DNA from: Micromonospora sp. NBC_01740
GTDB taxonomy: Bacteria; Actinomycetota; Actinomycetes; Mycobacteriales; Micromonosporaceae
Length of the DNA stretch: 64,000 bases
Assembly (NCBI RefSeq): GCF_035920365.1
Contig: NZ_CP109150.1
Location: 2,108,001 to 2,172,000, forward strand
Reading direction: 5' to 3'
The position numbers and the translations under genes were made by a program. Positions 24,056 to 31,786 of this stretch are shown piece by piece (positions within the stretch are counted from its first letter, which is position 1; every line of letters starts with the position of its first letter). The notes below the pieces were generated by a model, which was not told the DNA's origin, ran no database searches, and saw only the letters and a list, made by a program, of their open reading frames with translations.

Positions 24056-24555
24056 CGCGGAATCCTCTCCGCCGCTGGGTCGACCAGGTTGGGGGCGATG
24101 GCGCGCAGCCGGCGTACCGCATCGTGGCCGTGCCGCTTCACCGTGCCGACGGAGCAGCCCAGCACCTCGGCGACCTGCGTCTCGGTCAGGTCCTCGTAGA
24201 ACCGCAGCACGACCACGGCGCGTTGGCGCGGGGTGAGTTGGCGCAGCGCAGCCGCCAGGGTGAGCCGCAGGGCGGTCGTGTCGGAGTGGTCGTCGCCGGG
24301 TTGGTCGCTGGGCTCCGGGTCCAGCCGTTCGGCGAGGCGGCGGCGCCGCCACCAGGAGACCTGATGGTGGTACATCACCCGCCGCACGTAGGCATCCGGG
24401 TCGCCGCTGCGGATGCGCCGCCAGTGCTGGTACGTCTTCGCCAGCGCGCTCTGCAGCAGATCCTCGGCGAGATGGTGATCACCGGTGAGCAGATAGGCCG
24501 TCCGGGACAACGCTGGTGAGCGGTGCGCCACGAACTCGTGGAACGTCTTGGTCAT
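24052..24555 (-). CDS. ECF sigma factor, SigE/SigM group
   Basis: 167 residues. Region 2: FHEFVAHRSPALSRTAYLLT, GDHHLAEDLLQSALAKTYQH, DAYVRRVMYHHQVSWWRRRR. Region 4: LRQLTPRQRAVVVLRFYEDL, TETQVAEVLGCSVGTVKRHG. The W-R-R block after region 2 and the TVKRH recognition helix are typical of the abundant actinobacterial SigE-family group. ATG 24555 has GAGGGGG 5 nt upstream. Coupled to the PD40 membrane protein downstream. Confidence 0.9.
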   Translation of the reverse strand: MTKTFHEFVAHRSPALSRTAYLLTGDHHLAEDLLQSALAKTYQHWRRIRSGDPDAYVRRVMYHHQVSWWRRRRLAERLDPEPSDQPGDDHSDTTALRLTLAAALRQLTPRQRAVVVLRFYEDLTETQVAEVLGCSVGTVKRHGHDAVRRLRAIAPNLVDPAAERIPR

Positions 24556-24641
24556 GCCCACCCCCTCGTCAGGTAAGACGCCTCCCGTCGCCACAATGGT
24601 TGAGGCCGGGCACGGTGGCGCACCGTCGCGCCTGACGCTGG

Positions 24642-24720
24642 TCAGCCGGTGAAACCGCCGTCCACGTCGACCACCGCGCCGGCCAGCTCCAGCCTGCTGG
24701 CGGCCTCCGGCCGCATCGGC
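24642..24720 (-). pseudogene. C-terminal tail of an SDR gene
   Basis: Minus-strand codons read SRLELAGAVVDVDGGFTG followed by a stop. This is the characteristic end of a short-chain dehydrogenase (vDGGftg). Nothing upstream continues it. Small relic in the mobile region. Confidence 0.35.
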
Positions 24721-24780
24721 TGGGCAGGCTGGCCACCTCAAATTTCTGCGCCCGCAGCAACGCCTGTGTGACCATCTGCG

Positions 24781-25119
24781 GTGGAGACCTGGACTCACGC
24801 TGGCAAGCAGTACGAGGTTGTCTCCCTCTACTGCCTGCCTGAAGAGGCCTGGTGCTACGAACTGGGCAAGCTGTGTGGAGCCCCAGGGGCCGGGCCACAT
24901 ATCGCCTTCGCCATCCCAGACGCAACGCCGTACGGGGGACCTTTCACGCCGCAGCCGGCCCGCCTCGCCGTAGTCCACGTTGACGAAGGCCAAACACCCT
25001 GGCCGGTCCTGCGCCGGTTCCTCGACCTGTCCGCACACCCGACGCCTCTCCGAACAACGGACCCTTCGTGCCCGAGGCAGCCGACCGCGTCACTCTTGTC
25101 GGCTCCGCCTGAAAACTGA
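24781..25119 (+). CDS. Hypothetical protein, C-terminus rearranged; runs into IS21
   Basis: The first 84 codons look genuine: METWTHAGKQYEVVSLYCLP, EEAWCYELGKLCGAPGAG, PHIAFAIPDATPYGGPFTPQ, PARLAVVHVDEGQTPWPVLR. After RRFLDL the sequence turns to low-quality residues and the frame ends 23 nt inside the IS21 element. Immediately after that point, another reading frame begins a second, homologous copy of the same C-terminal region (see 25038-27377). So the native C-terminus of this copy has been lost by a partial tandem duplication. No family recognised. GTG start at 24781, no clear ribosome site. Confidence 0.5.
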   Translation: METWTHAGKQYEVVSLYCLPEEAWCYELGKLCGAPGAGPHIAFAIPDATPYGGPFTPQPARLAVVHVDEGQTPWPVLRRFLDLSAHPTPLRTTDPSCPRQPTASLLSAPPEN

Positions 25120-25175
25120 CCCCGTGGTTCCGGCTGAATTTTGACCCCTTCCGGAAGCATCGGGAGGTGCTGAGC

Positions 25176-26396
25176 GTGGAGGACTGGGCGGAGATCCGTC
25201 GGTTGCACCGGGCGGAGCGGATGGCGATCAAGGCCATCTGCCGTCGGCTGGGGGTGTCGCGGAACACGGTGCGCAAGGCCTTGGCCAGTCATGAGCCGCC
25301 TCGTTATCAGCGGGCGGCGAAGGGTTCGATCGTGGACGCGGTCGAGCCGCAGATCAGGGCGTTGTTGGCGGAGTTCCCGGACATGCCGACGACGGTGATC
25401 ATGGAGCGGGTCGGGTGGACCCGTGGCAAGACGGTGTTCGCCGATCGGGTGCAGCAGCTGCGGCCGTTGTTCCGCCGCCCTGACCCGGTTCAGCGGACGG
25501 AGTATCTGCCGGGAGAGCTGGCGCAGTGCGACCTGTGGTTCCCGCCGGCGGACGTGCCGTTGGGCTTCGGGCAGGTCGGCCGGCCGCCGGTGCTGGTGAT
25601 GGTGTCGGGGTATTCGCGGTGGCTGTCAGCGGTGATGATTCCGACCAGGCAGTCGCCGGACCTGCTGGTCGGGCACTGGATGCTGATCTCCGGCTGGGGT
25701 CGGGTGCCCAAGGCGTTGGTGTGGGACAACGAGTCTGCGGTCGGGCAGTGGCGGGCCGGGCGGCCGCAGTTGACCGAGGCGATGAACGCCTTCCGCGGCA
25801 CCCTCGGCATCAAGGTGATCCAGTGCCGGCCGGCGGACCCTGAGGCGAAGGGCCTGGTGGAGCGGGCCAACGGCTATCTGGAGACGTCGTTCCTGCCCGG
25901 CCGCCGCTTCGCCTCACCTCAGGACTTCAACGCGCAGCTCACCGACTGGCTGGTGCGGGCGAACAACCGCCAGCACCGGATGCTGGGCTGCCGCCCGCTG
26001 GACCGGTGGGACGCCGACCGGGCCGCGATGCTGCCATTGCCACCGGTTGCGCCGGTGGTCGGCTGGCGGCAGACCACCCGCCTGCCCCGCGATCATTACG
26101 TGCGCTTGGACGGCAACGACTACTCGGTGCACCCAGCGGTGGTCGGCCGGCGGGTCGAGGTCACCGCCGACTGCGACCACGTGACGGTGCTCTGCGACGG
26201 CCGACCCGCGGCCCGGCACGACCGCTGCTGGGCAAGCCATCAGAGCATCACCGATCCCGCCCACCGGCAAGCCGCCGCAGACCTGCGCGTCGCTGCCCAA
26301 CACACCCCGACGACCGCCGTCGACGCCCAGGTCGAACGCCGGCCGTTGAGCGACTACGACCGCCTGTTCGGCCTGGACGTCGAGGTGGCTGCGTGA
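25176..26396 (+). CDS. istA: IS21 transposase IstA
   Basis: About 406 residues. N-terminal HTH (RRLHRAERMAIKAICRRLGV, SRNTVRKALA), then the DDE integrase core with AQCDLWFPPADVP (first Asp), ALVWDNESAVG (second Asp) and DPEAKGLVERANGYLETSF (Glu). The C-terminal beta-barrel contains LPRDHYVRLDGNDYSVHPAV. It cuts and joins the IS ends with IstB help. GTG 25176 sits 8 nt after GGGAGG; a GTG at 25167 overlaps that ribosome site and is less likely. The 3' end overlaps istB. Confidence 0.93.
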   Translation: MEDWAEIRRLHRAERMAIKAICRRLGVSRNTVRKALASHEPPRYQRAAKGSIVDAVEPQIRALLAEFPDMPTTVIMERVGWTRGKTVFADRVQQLRPLFRRPDPVQRTEYLPGELAQCDLWFPPADVPLGFGQVGRPPVLVMVSGYSRWLSAVMIPTRQSPDLLVGHWMLISGWGRVPKALVWDNESAVGQWRAGRPQLTEAMNAFRGTLGIKVIQCRPADPEAKGLVERANGYLETSFLPGRRFASPQDFNAQLTDWLVRANNRQHRMLGCRPLDRWDADRAAMLPLPPVAPVVGWRQTTRLPRDHYVRLDGNDYSVHPAVVGRRVEVTADCDHVTVLCDGRPAARHDRCWASHQSITDPAHRQAAADLRVAAQHTPTTAVDAQVERRPLSDYDRLFGLDVEVAA

Positions 26397-27184
26397 TGGC
26401 CGCCAAGACCAGCCGCAACGTCGCCTCGGAGATCGCGTTCCTCACCCGCGCCCTCAAGGCGCCGTCTCTGGCTGCCTCAGTCGAGAGGTTGGCGGAACGG
26501 GCCAGGACCGAGTCCTGGACGCATGAGGAGTTCCTCGCCGCCTGCCTGCAACGCGAGGTCGCCGCCCGCGAAGCCCACGGCGGGGAAGGACGCATCCGGA
26601 CAGCGAGATTTCCGGCCCGCAAGAGCCTGGAGGAGTTCGACTTCGAGCACCAACGCTCTCTGAAGCGGGAGACGATCGCTCACCTGGGAACCCTCGACTT
26701 CGTGGCGTCGAAGGAGAACGTCGTCTTCTTGGGCCCGCCCGGCACCGGCAAGACGCACCTGTCCATCGGCCTCGGGATCCGGGCCTGCCAGGCCGGGCAT
26801 CGGGTCGCGTTCGCCACCGCAGCCCAGTGGGTGTCCCGCCTCGCTGATGCCCACCACGCCGGTCGGCTGCAGGACGAGCTGGTCAAACTCGGCCGGATCC
26901 CGCTGCTGATCGTCGACGAGGTCGGCTACATCCCCTTCGAAGCAGAAGCCGCGAACCTGTTCTTCCAACTGGTCTCCAACCGCTACGAACGAGCCTCACT
27001 GATCGTCACCAGCAACAAGCCCTTCGGAAGGTGGGGCGAAGTGTTCGGCGACGATGTCGTCGCCGCAGCCATGATCGACCGCCTCGTCCACCACGCCGAA
27101 GTGATCTCGATGAAGGGCGACAGCTACCGGCTCAAAGACCGCGACCTCGGCCGCGTTCCCGCAGCCACCAAGACCAACGACTGA
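26396..27184 (+). CDS. istB: IS21 helper ATPase IstB
   Basis: 262 residues, AAA+ ATPase related to DnaC that loads the transposase on target DNA. N-terminal helical domain (EIAFLTRALKAPSLAASVER), then VVFLGPPGTGKTHLSIGLGI (Walker A), IPLLIVDEVGYIPFEAEAAN (Walker B), a VTSNKPFGRWGEVFGD sensor segment and AAAMIDRLVHHAEVISMKGD. ATG 26396 overlaps the istA stop; the GTG three bases earlier is an alternative. Confidence 0.94.
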   Translation: MAAKTSRNVASEIAFLTRALKAPSLAASVERLAERARTESWTHEEFLAACLQREVAAREAHGGEGRIRTARFPARKSLEEFDFEHQRSLKRETIAHLGTLDFVASKENVVFLGPPGTGKTHLSIGLGIRACQAGHRVAFATAAQWVSRLADAHHAGRLQDELVKLGRIPLLIVDEVGYIPFEAEAANLFFQLVSNRYERASLIVTSNKPFGRWGEVFGDDVVAAAMIDRLVHHAEVISMKGDSYRLKDRDLGRVPAATKTND

Positions 27185-27506
27185 ACATCAACAACCAGCG
27201 AGGGGGTCAACATTCGGCCGGAACAGAGGGGTCAAAGTTCGGCCGGCGTTGACAACTCTGACGGTCCACGGCACCTGGACCATCCCTTGGCCGCCATTCC
27301 GTCGCTTCATTGCAGCGATTGAGGCGTCCGGCGACATCGTGGGAGAACGGTCGGGACCGGACGGGCCAGAGCCGTAGCGGCCATATCGATTGCGTCGCTG
27401 CTCGCTCACCGTCGCGGGGCACACGTGCGAGAAGCGTGTCCAGACGGTCAGCAGCAGCCATGATCGGGCACCATGACGCCGCAGCTGAGCAGGCGTTCTA
27501 GGCGGA

Positions 27507-27806
27507 TCAGGTCAGTCGAGAACGATCTTCCAAAGTGCAGCTGCACTCCGGCGTCATGCGTAGGTGTATCGCAGCAAGCAGGAAGTCCGGTGCGCACGGC
27601 GAGGTTATCGGGTCTCCGCCGGGCATGTGAGACGCCACGATCGCTGCCGCAGCGATGGCCGAGACGGCCTCGTCATGCTCGAGGTATCCGGTGTTGAGGG
27701 CGGCCGTTGTCAGGGCAGCGCGAACCATTGCCGACCGCGCAGACGGATCGGCATCGTGGAGGTCACCGCACCAGTCGGCGGCAGTGTCGTTGTCAAACGG
27801 ATCGAT
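27507..27806 (-). pseudogene. Truncated DUF4259 gene
   Basis: PFDNDTAADWCGDLHDADPS, ARSAMVRAALTTAALNTGYL, EHDEAVSAIAAAAIVASHMP, PITSPCAPDFL are the core of DUF4259 proteins, whose usual start (M-G-x-W-G-x-G) precedes PFDNDTA. Here that start is replaced by unrelated codons running into the tRNA-like repeat, so the first exposed codons are lost. The stop at 27507 also comes earlier than in complete members (usually about 130-150 residues). Confidence 0.6.
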
Positions 27807-27819
27807 CGGGCGATGATGG

Positions 27820-28338
27820 CTACGGCCGAGCCAGTCGGGGCAGGCCAGAGGCTCGGAGGTGACCCGGCCCGTACTCCATTCCTGAACCGTGTGTCGCAGG
27901 TTGGGATCCCGCCGAGGCACCTCGAAGATCAGCAAGGAAGCGCGCCATGGCGTCGCGCAGCTGCCAGTTCGGGTCACGCGGCCTGAGGTCAGGTTCGGAG
28001 AACGGGGGGCCGGCAACGAGTCGAGCCACAGTCGAGGCCAGGCGCTTCCGTTCGGCTCGGAAATTCGACCACGCTGAGTTTGATAGCCGCAGCACGTTGA
28101 AGAGCAGGTCGCCCGGATAGTAGTCACCCTCGGCCAAGGGATCGCGGAGCAAGACTTGCACCGCGAGAGGCAGCAGGGCCGACACCCCGATTTGCTGACC
28201 GAGCATGATGCGCAGGTCTTCGACCGTGAACTCTGCTACCGGCTTGCGCCGCAGCTCGGTGCAGCGTCGGACGAGGAAGGTGCTGTCCGGGTCGGGGTCC
28301 GGCCATACCTCCCGCTCAAGCTGCTCGATGGTCGTCAC
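27820..28338 (-). CDS. CdiI-like contact-dependent inhibition immunity protein, C-terminus altered by att
   Basis: 172 codons. TTIEQLEREVWPDPDPDSTF, LVRRCTELRRKPVAEFTVED, LRIMLGQQIGVSALLPLAVQ, VLLRDPLAEGDYYPGDLLFN, VLRLSNSAWSNFRAERKRLA match the helical immunity family annotated as contact-dependent growth inhibition immunity (CdiI_3 type, from memory). No toxin gene is adjacent; orphan immunity genes are common. The last 40 residues (from ADLRGASAGSQ) are a translation of the tRNA-like repeat and what lies beyond, so the natural end was replaced when the island formed. GTG 28338 is the family start. Confidence 0.6.
   Translation of the reverse strand: MTTIEQLEREVWPDPDPDSTFLVRRCTELRRKPVAEFTVEDLRIMLGQQIGVSALLPLAVQVLLRDPLAEGDYYPGDLLFNVLRLSNSAWSNFRAERKRLASTVARLVAGPPFSEPDLRPRDPNWQLRDAMARFLADLRGASAGSQPATHGSGMEYGPGHLRASGLPRLARP
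27878..27933 (+). repeat. attR-like degenerate copy of the tRNA-Arg 3' half
   Basis: Matches 20994-21050 from the anticodon loop onward (about 50 of 57, one gap), including the identical CACCTCGAAGATCAGC. The T-loop is changed (GTTGGGATC) so it cannot be a functional tRNA part. It bounds a 6.9-kb segment that starts at the tRNA gene. Confidence 0.75.
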
Positions 28339-28616
28339 GGCGGCCAGGGTAGTCAGCCTTGTGCCCACGTGGGCGGCTGTTTCGCGCTGCTCGACGGCAC
28401 GGCTCGTCGAACCAGATAACGATCTTGTTGGGGTGGCGGCGAGAAAAGCGGTCCGGGAGCGGAGTGTCGGACGACCAGCGAACGCACCGCGGCGACGTTG
28501 TGCGTCTTGCGGACGAGCTGGTACGTCCTCCGCGCCCCGGGCAGATCGCCGACGACCGGAAGGAGTGCGCCTGGTGGTGCCCGACGAACTCCTTCCGGCG
28601 ATCGGCGAGGGGTGGC

Positions 28617-28925
28617 TCAGTTGAAGGTGTAGCAGTACAACTGCACGTTGGCGGTGTAGTAGTAGTCGCTGACCTTCGTGCTGCTGCTGTAGGTCGTGCG
28701 GCAGTCGAGGTAGGTGTTGAAGCCGCCCATCTGGGCCTTCCACTTGGCGTCGTTCTCCGCCGACCAGATGGCGAGCGAGGCGGAGGATCCCGAGCCGTAA
28801 CCCGTGTACCAGCCGACTGCGTTGGCTCCAGCGTCGGCGGACGCGGGAGCCGCACCCGTCAGCAGGGACACCGCGGTCGCGCCGGTGACGGCGGTGGCAG
28901 CGAGGATCTTTCGAATCGCGCGCAT
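28617..28925 (-). CDS. Small secreted protein of unknown function
   Basis: 102 residues. ATG 28925 with GGAG 7 nt upstream starts a clean Sec signal peptide (MRAIRKILAATAVTGATAVS, LLTGAAPASA) with cleavage after ASA at 31. The mature 71 residues are rich in Tyr, Ser and Trp with two Cys (YLDCRTT, LYCYTFN) that could form one disulfide. The pattern recalls small actinomycete exoproteins but no family is recognised. The neighbouring 28339-28616 DNA has no supported gene. Lower GC than its surroundings. Confidence 0.7.
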   Translation of the reverse strand: MRAIRKILAATAVTGATAVSLLTGAAPASADAGANAVGWYTGYGSGSSASLAIWSAENDAKWKAQMGGFNTYLDCRTTYSSSTKVSDYYYTANVQLYCYTFN

Positions 28926-29013
28926 TGAAGCTCCGTTCTGTTCGAAGGGATGCCCTGAGCCTGCCACGAGAATCAACCACTGTCAATTAAATCGCGCCTG
29001 GTGTTGACGGTTG

Positions 29014-29455
29014 TTAAATCGTTCGTGGGGCGCGAGAGCTGTTTCGAGGATGTCGTCTGCTACCCCCGCCCAGGTAGACGGCTTGAGGCGGCGTTCGTGC
29101 CGCGATCCAGGCGGTCACATCTGCTTTCAGGTCGGTGAGACTGCGCCGGGCAAGCCGACGTGGTTGCGGTAGGTTGGTTCGCGGAACCAGTTCGCCCAGG
29201 TTCAGCCACGACGAGTAGTTCGGGGTGAAGTTCAGGTGGAACTGGCGTGCTCAATGAGTCCCTGCTGGATGGCGGGCTGGCGTATCTGCCCAGCATGATA
29301 TGTGGTTCCAGTTCGGTCCTGGCCCGCCCGGTCGATGGTGCGGAGGAAGCGCACAACTCCCTGGTCGCGGCGTATGCGCTGGGTCTGGCCGATGGGCCAC
29401 GTCCACCGCGGCAAACAGGTCGGTGGTGCCGTGGCGGACGTAGTCGATGGTCACG
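29014..29455 (-). pseudogene. IS630-type transposase relic
   Basis: Pieces in different minus-strand frames: TIDYVRHGTTDLFAAVDV, then RDQGVVRFLRTIDRA, then QFHLNFTPNYSSWLNLGELV, ARRSLTDLKADVTAWIAART and a stop at 29014. These follow the IS630 order (DYVRHGTTxLFAA / FLrxID / HFTPxxxSWLNxvE). At least two frameshifts, the N-terminal third is missing and the middle Asp motif has decayed. No inverted repeats found. Confidence 0.7.
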
Positions 29456-29719
29456 GTCCGTCAAATTGGGCCAATCCCAGAGGGCGCGACCTTGGGGCGG
29501 CGCGGGCCGGTTAGTAATTGGTCGTTCGACCTGGCGCACCATGCTGTTGTTGGCTGCGATCGAGGTGGTTATGGCGACCGGTGCGGGGCGATTTGCCGAG
29601 TCGCGGTCGAGCCGCCCATGGGCGTTGGACCATTGGCAGCTCGCTCTTGCCCTAATGGCTTGGAGCGCCTTCCGTGGCAGCAGGTGATAGGCCCGCACGA
29701 GGCGTGCGTCGTGCGGTAT

Positions 29720-29763
29720 TCCTGACCGGGCTGGTTGTCGCAGGTTCGGATCCTGGCCGGGCG
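29720..29763 (+). repeat. Third, more degenerate tRNA 3'-end-like fragment
   Basis: TTGTCGCAGGTTCGGATCCT followed by GGCCGGGC resembles the T-arm and acceptor end of tRNA-Arg (GTGTCGCAGGTTCGAATCCT...). No cloverleaf upstream. It lies 150 bp before the biosynthetic cluster. Possibly an old attachment-site scar. Confidence 0.45.
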
Positions 29764-29909
29764 AAGGGAATTGGCCATGACGCGACAGTGCTCGTCCCGA
29801 AAGGGAGGGGCTCGTTTGTCTGGTTGCCATCCCCCTGTACTCCGTCGTCGTACCCGAATCGCGGCCCGCGCGGCGCGGGGCGGCGGACGCCGCCGGGTGG
29901 GGTGGGCCT

Positions 29910-30434
29910 TTACGCGGCCGACACCGCCGGGGGCACCGGCGCGATCGACCGGTACGACCCGTGGAGATAGAGCAGCGGCGCCTTCGCCGGATTCAGTGGG
30001 CCGTACGACACCGCCTCCCCGATGACCACCGAGTGGTCGCCCTGGTCGGAGAGGTCGCGTACGCGGCAGTCGAAGTAGGCCAGTCCCTCGCTGAACACGA
30101 GGCAGCCGGTGGCCGGCGCCCGGTGCACCCGGACGCCGGCGAACGCGGCCGCGCCGGAGGGCCGCCGGGCGTCGGCGAACCAACGGGCGACGTCCCGTTG
30201 GTCCGCCGCCAGCACGGTGACCGCGAAGATGCCGGAGTCGCGGATCTGGGTGAGCAGTCGACTCCGGTGCTTCAGGCAGGTCAGGACCAGGGTGGGGTGC
30301 AGTGAGACGGTGGTGAACGAGTTGACCGTCATCGCCAGCGGGATGTCGTCGTACACGCTGCTGACGATGCCGACGCCGGTGGCGAACGCCCCGGCGGTAC
30401 GGCGGAACTCCACTGCCCGGTCCTGGTTGGTCAT
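29910..30434 (-). CDS. Flavin reductase (HpaC-like)
   Basis: 174 residues, split-barrel NAD(P)H:FMN/FAD reductase. FRRTAGAFATGVGIVSSVYD, IPLAMTVNSFTTVSLHPTLV and DHSVVIGEAVSYG are the conserved FMN-binding elements. Such proteins supply free reduced flavin to partner monooxygenases. It is the last gene of the 22-gene unit, 4 nt after the VOC gene. No luciferase- or HpaB-type oxygenase is encoded nearby. The likely clients are the two acyl-CoA-dehydrogenase-fold proteins at 39412-41707 (inference). Confidence 0.88.
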   Translation of the reverse strand: MTNQDRAVEFRRTAGAFATGVGIVSSVYDDIPLAMTVNSFTTVSLHPTLVLTCLKHRSRLLTQIRDSGIFAVTVLAADQRDVARWFADARRPSGAAAFAGVRVHRAPATGCLVFSEGLAYFDCRVRDLSDQGDHSVVIGEAVSYGPLNPAKAPLLYLHGSYRSIAPVPPAVSAA

Positions 30435-30438
30435 GGCG

Positions 30439-30810
30439 TCAGTCCTGACCCCAGACCAGGCAGAACGGGTGTCCCACCGGGTCGGCGTAGACCCGGAAGC
30501 CGTGGTTGCGGCTGCCGCCGCCGCGCAGCCGGGTGGCGCCCAGCCGCAGCACCGCTTCCTCGGCCTCCTGGATGTCGTCCACCTCCACGTCGAGGTGGGC
30601 CTGCTGCGGGAAGGCCGGATCCGGCCACTGCGGCGGCTGGTAGTCGGCGACGCTCTGGAGGCAGAGGCGGGGATGCCCGTCCGCGCCCTTCAACGTCACC
30701 CAGTACCCGTCGCTGTCGGCCCACTCCAGGCCGGTCAGCTCGACGTAGAACTCCGCCAACTTCTCGGCGTCCGGACAGTCCAGCACCACCGAGTGCAGTC
30801 GACCGATCAT
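30439..30810 (-). CDS. VOC family (glyoxalase/dioxygenase fold) protein
   Basis: 123 residues. Paired beta-alpha-beta-beta-beta modules: RLHSVVLDCPDAEKLAEFYV, ELTGLEWADSDGYWVTLKGA and QAHLDVEVDDIQEAEEAVLR, NHGFRVYADPVGHPFCLVW. The VOC metal site could use His residues in LHSVV and AHLDVEV with the C-terminal acids. In secondary-metabolite clusters such proteins serve as self-resistance binders, isomerases or epimerases; nothing here decides which. ATG 30810 is preceded by GGGAGAGG. A 55-nt gap to the formyltransferase gene is the largest in the unit. Confidence 0.85.
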   Translation of the reverse strand: MIGRLHSVVLDCPDAEKLAEFYVELTGLEWADSDGYWVTLKGADGHPRLCLQSVADYQPPQWPDPAFPQQAHLDVEVDDIQEAEEAVLRLGATRLRGGGSRNHGFRVYADPVGHPFCLVWGQD

Positions 30811-30865
30811 CCGACCTCTCCCGTCATCGTCGTACGCGCGATGACCGGCGCCCCCGGTCACCGTG

Positions 30866-31786
30866 TCAGTGAAGGTACTCGCCGAAGGTGGTGAAGTAGT
30901 CGATGGCACGCACGGGTGGCCCGGTCTCGGTGGAGACCTGGAGCAGCACCACCCCGCGGTCGTCGCCGTCGCCCGGTCCGCCGCTGGCGACGACCACACC
31001 GCCGTAGTCGGCCTTGACGATCCGGCCGGGCGTGCCGCCGTGCGCCCGGGTCGGCCGGGTGGCGGCCTTGACCCACAGCCGGAACCCCCGGTGCGTCGTC
31101 CACGCGTTGACGAACGGGTCCGACTGGCCGCGCACCAGGTTGCAGATCGTGGTGGCGCTGTCCCGCCAGTCGATGCGGGTGTCCTCGACCCCGATCCGGT
31201 GGTAGAAGGACGCCCCCTCGGGCGGCTGCGGCTCGCCCCGGTGGCCCTCGGCGACCCGCTCCAACGCCTCGAGCGTGACCGGCACGTACTCCGCGAGGAG
31301 GCGCTCCAGGATCTGGCCGGCGGTGTCGTGCGGGCCGATCTTCACGCGGGCCTGGGTGATGACCGGGCCGGTGTCCAGCTCCTCCGCCATGTAGTGCACG
31401 GTGAGGCCGGTCTCCTCCTCGCCGTTGCGGATGGCCCAGTTGACGGCGCCGAACCCGGCGTACGCGGGCAGCAGCGCGTCGTGCGTGTTGACCGCGCCGC
31501 GTTCCGGGATCCGCAGCACCTCCGCCGGCACCCGGGTCCGCCAGTTGGTGGAGACGATGAGTTCCGGTGCGAGGTCGCGCAGCTGCTCGTGCAGGTCGGG
31601 CTCGCGGGCGGTGGCCGAGTAGCGCACCGGCAGTCCCAGCTCCGCCGCGGCCAGCTCCACGTCCGGCTCGCCGAGCCCGCTGAACTCGGCCCGGTGGGTG
31701 AGCACCAGCAGCACCTCGTGGTGCGGCGCGATGCCCCGCAGCACGGTCGCGCCGAGCTCGCCGTACCCGAAGAAGACGATCCTCAC
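30866..31786 (-). CDS. Formyltransferase family protein
   Basis: 306 residues, homologous to the formyl-tetrahydrofolate-using Fmt/ArnA group. The N-terminal Rossmann part starts RIVFFGYGELGATVLRG. The catalytic triad is recognisable: Asn and His in GAVNTHDALLPAYAGFGAVN and Asp in EELDTGPVIT. The C-terminal domain (FVNAWTTHRGFRLWVKAATR) is the Fmt-type barrel. It should move a formyl group to an amine, here probably a small amino-acid intermediate rather than Met-tRNA. GTG 31786 overlaps the argG-like stop by 4 nt. Adjacency to ArgG suggests the two act in succession (inference). Hydroxamate siderophores also use such enzymes, but no ornithine N-hydroxylase is present. Confidence 0.87.
   Translation of the reverse strand: MRIVFFGYGELGATVLRGIAPHHEVLLVLTHRAEFSGLGEPDVELAAAELGLPVRYSATAREPDLHEQLRDLAPELIVSTNWRTRVPAEVLRIPERGAVNTHDALLPAYAGFGAVNWAIRNGEEETGLTVHYMAEELDTGPVITQARVKIGPHDTAGQILERLLAEYVPVTLEALERVAEGHRGEPQPPEGASFYHRIGVEDTRIDWRDSATTICNLVRGQSDPFVNAWTTHRGFRLWVKAATRPTRAHGGTPGRIVKADYGGVVVASGGPGDGDDRGVVLLQVSTETGPPVRAIDYFTTFGEYLH

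Larger units (their letters stand above)
25097..27254 (+). mobile_element. IS21-family insertion sequence, complete
   Basis: 2158 bp with istA and istB on the plus strand. Both ends begin TGTC; the terminal 27 bp match at 19 positions as inverted repeats. Inside each end lie repeated boxes of the form TGACCCC (left: CTGACCCC and TTTGACCCC; right, inverted: TTTGACCCC and GTTGACCCC), typical multiple transposase sites. The direct repeat ACTCT (25092-25096 and 27255-27259) is the target-site duplication. Intact genes and a perfect duplication indicate a recent insertion. Confidence 0.88.
25038..27377 (+). pseudogene. Second, truncated copy of the neighbouring gene, split by IS21
   Basis: Reading across the IS21 (25038-25096 joined to 27260-27377) gives PDASPNNGPFVPEAADRVTL, TVHGTWTIPWPPFRRFIAAI, EASGDIVGERSGPDGPEP and a stop. 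This aligns with PDATPYGGPFTPQPARLAVV and DEGQTPWPVLRRFLDL of the gene at 24781, so the two are paralogous pieces. The N-terminal half is missing. Removing the IS and one copy of the 5-bp target duplication restores an unbroken frame, which shows that the insertion happened inside this reading frame. Confidence 0.6.

Noticed and set aside
28617..28925. RiPP (lanthipeptide or lasso) precursor
   Set aside because: It has a normal Sec signal peptide and cleavage site, a folded-looking mature part, and no modification enzyme nearby.
29720..29763. Complete tRNA gene
   Set aside because: Only a T-arm-like 3' part is present; no D-arm, anticodon arm or matching acceptor strand upstream.
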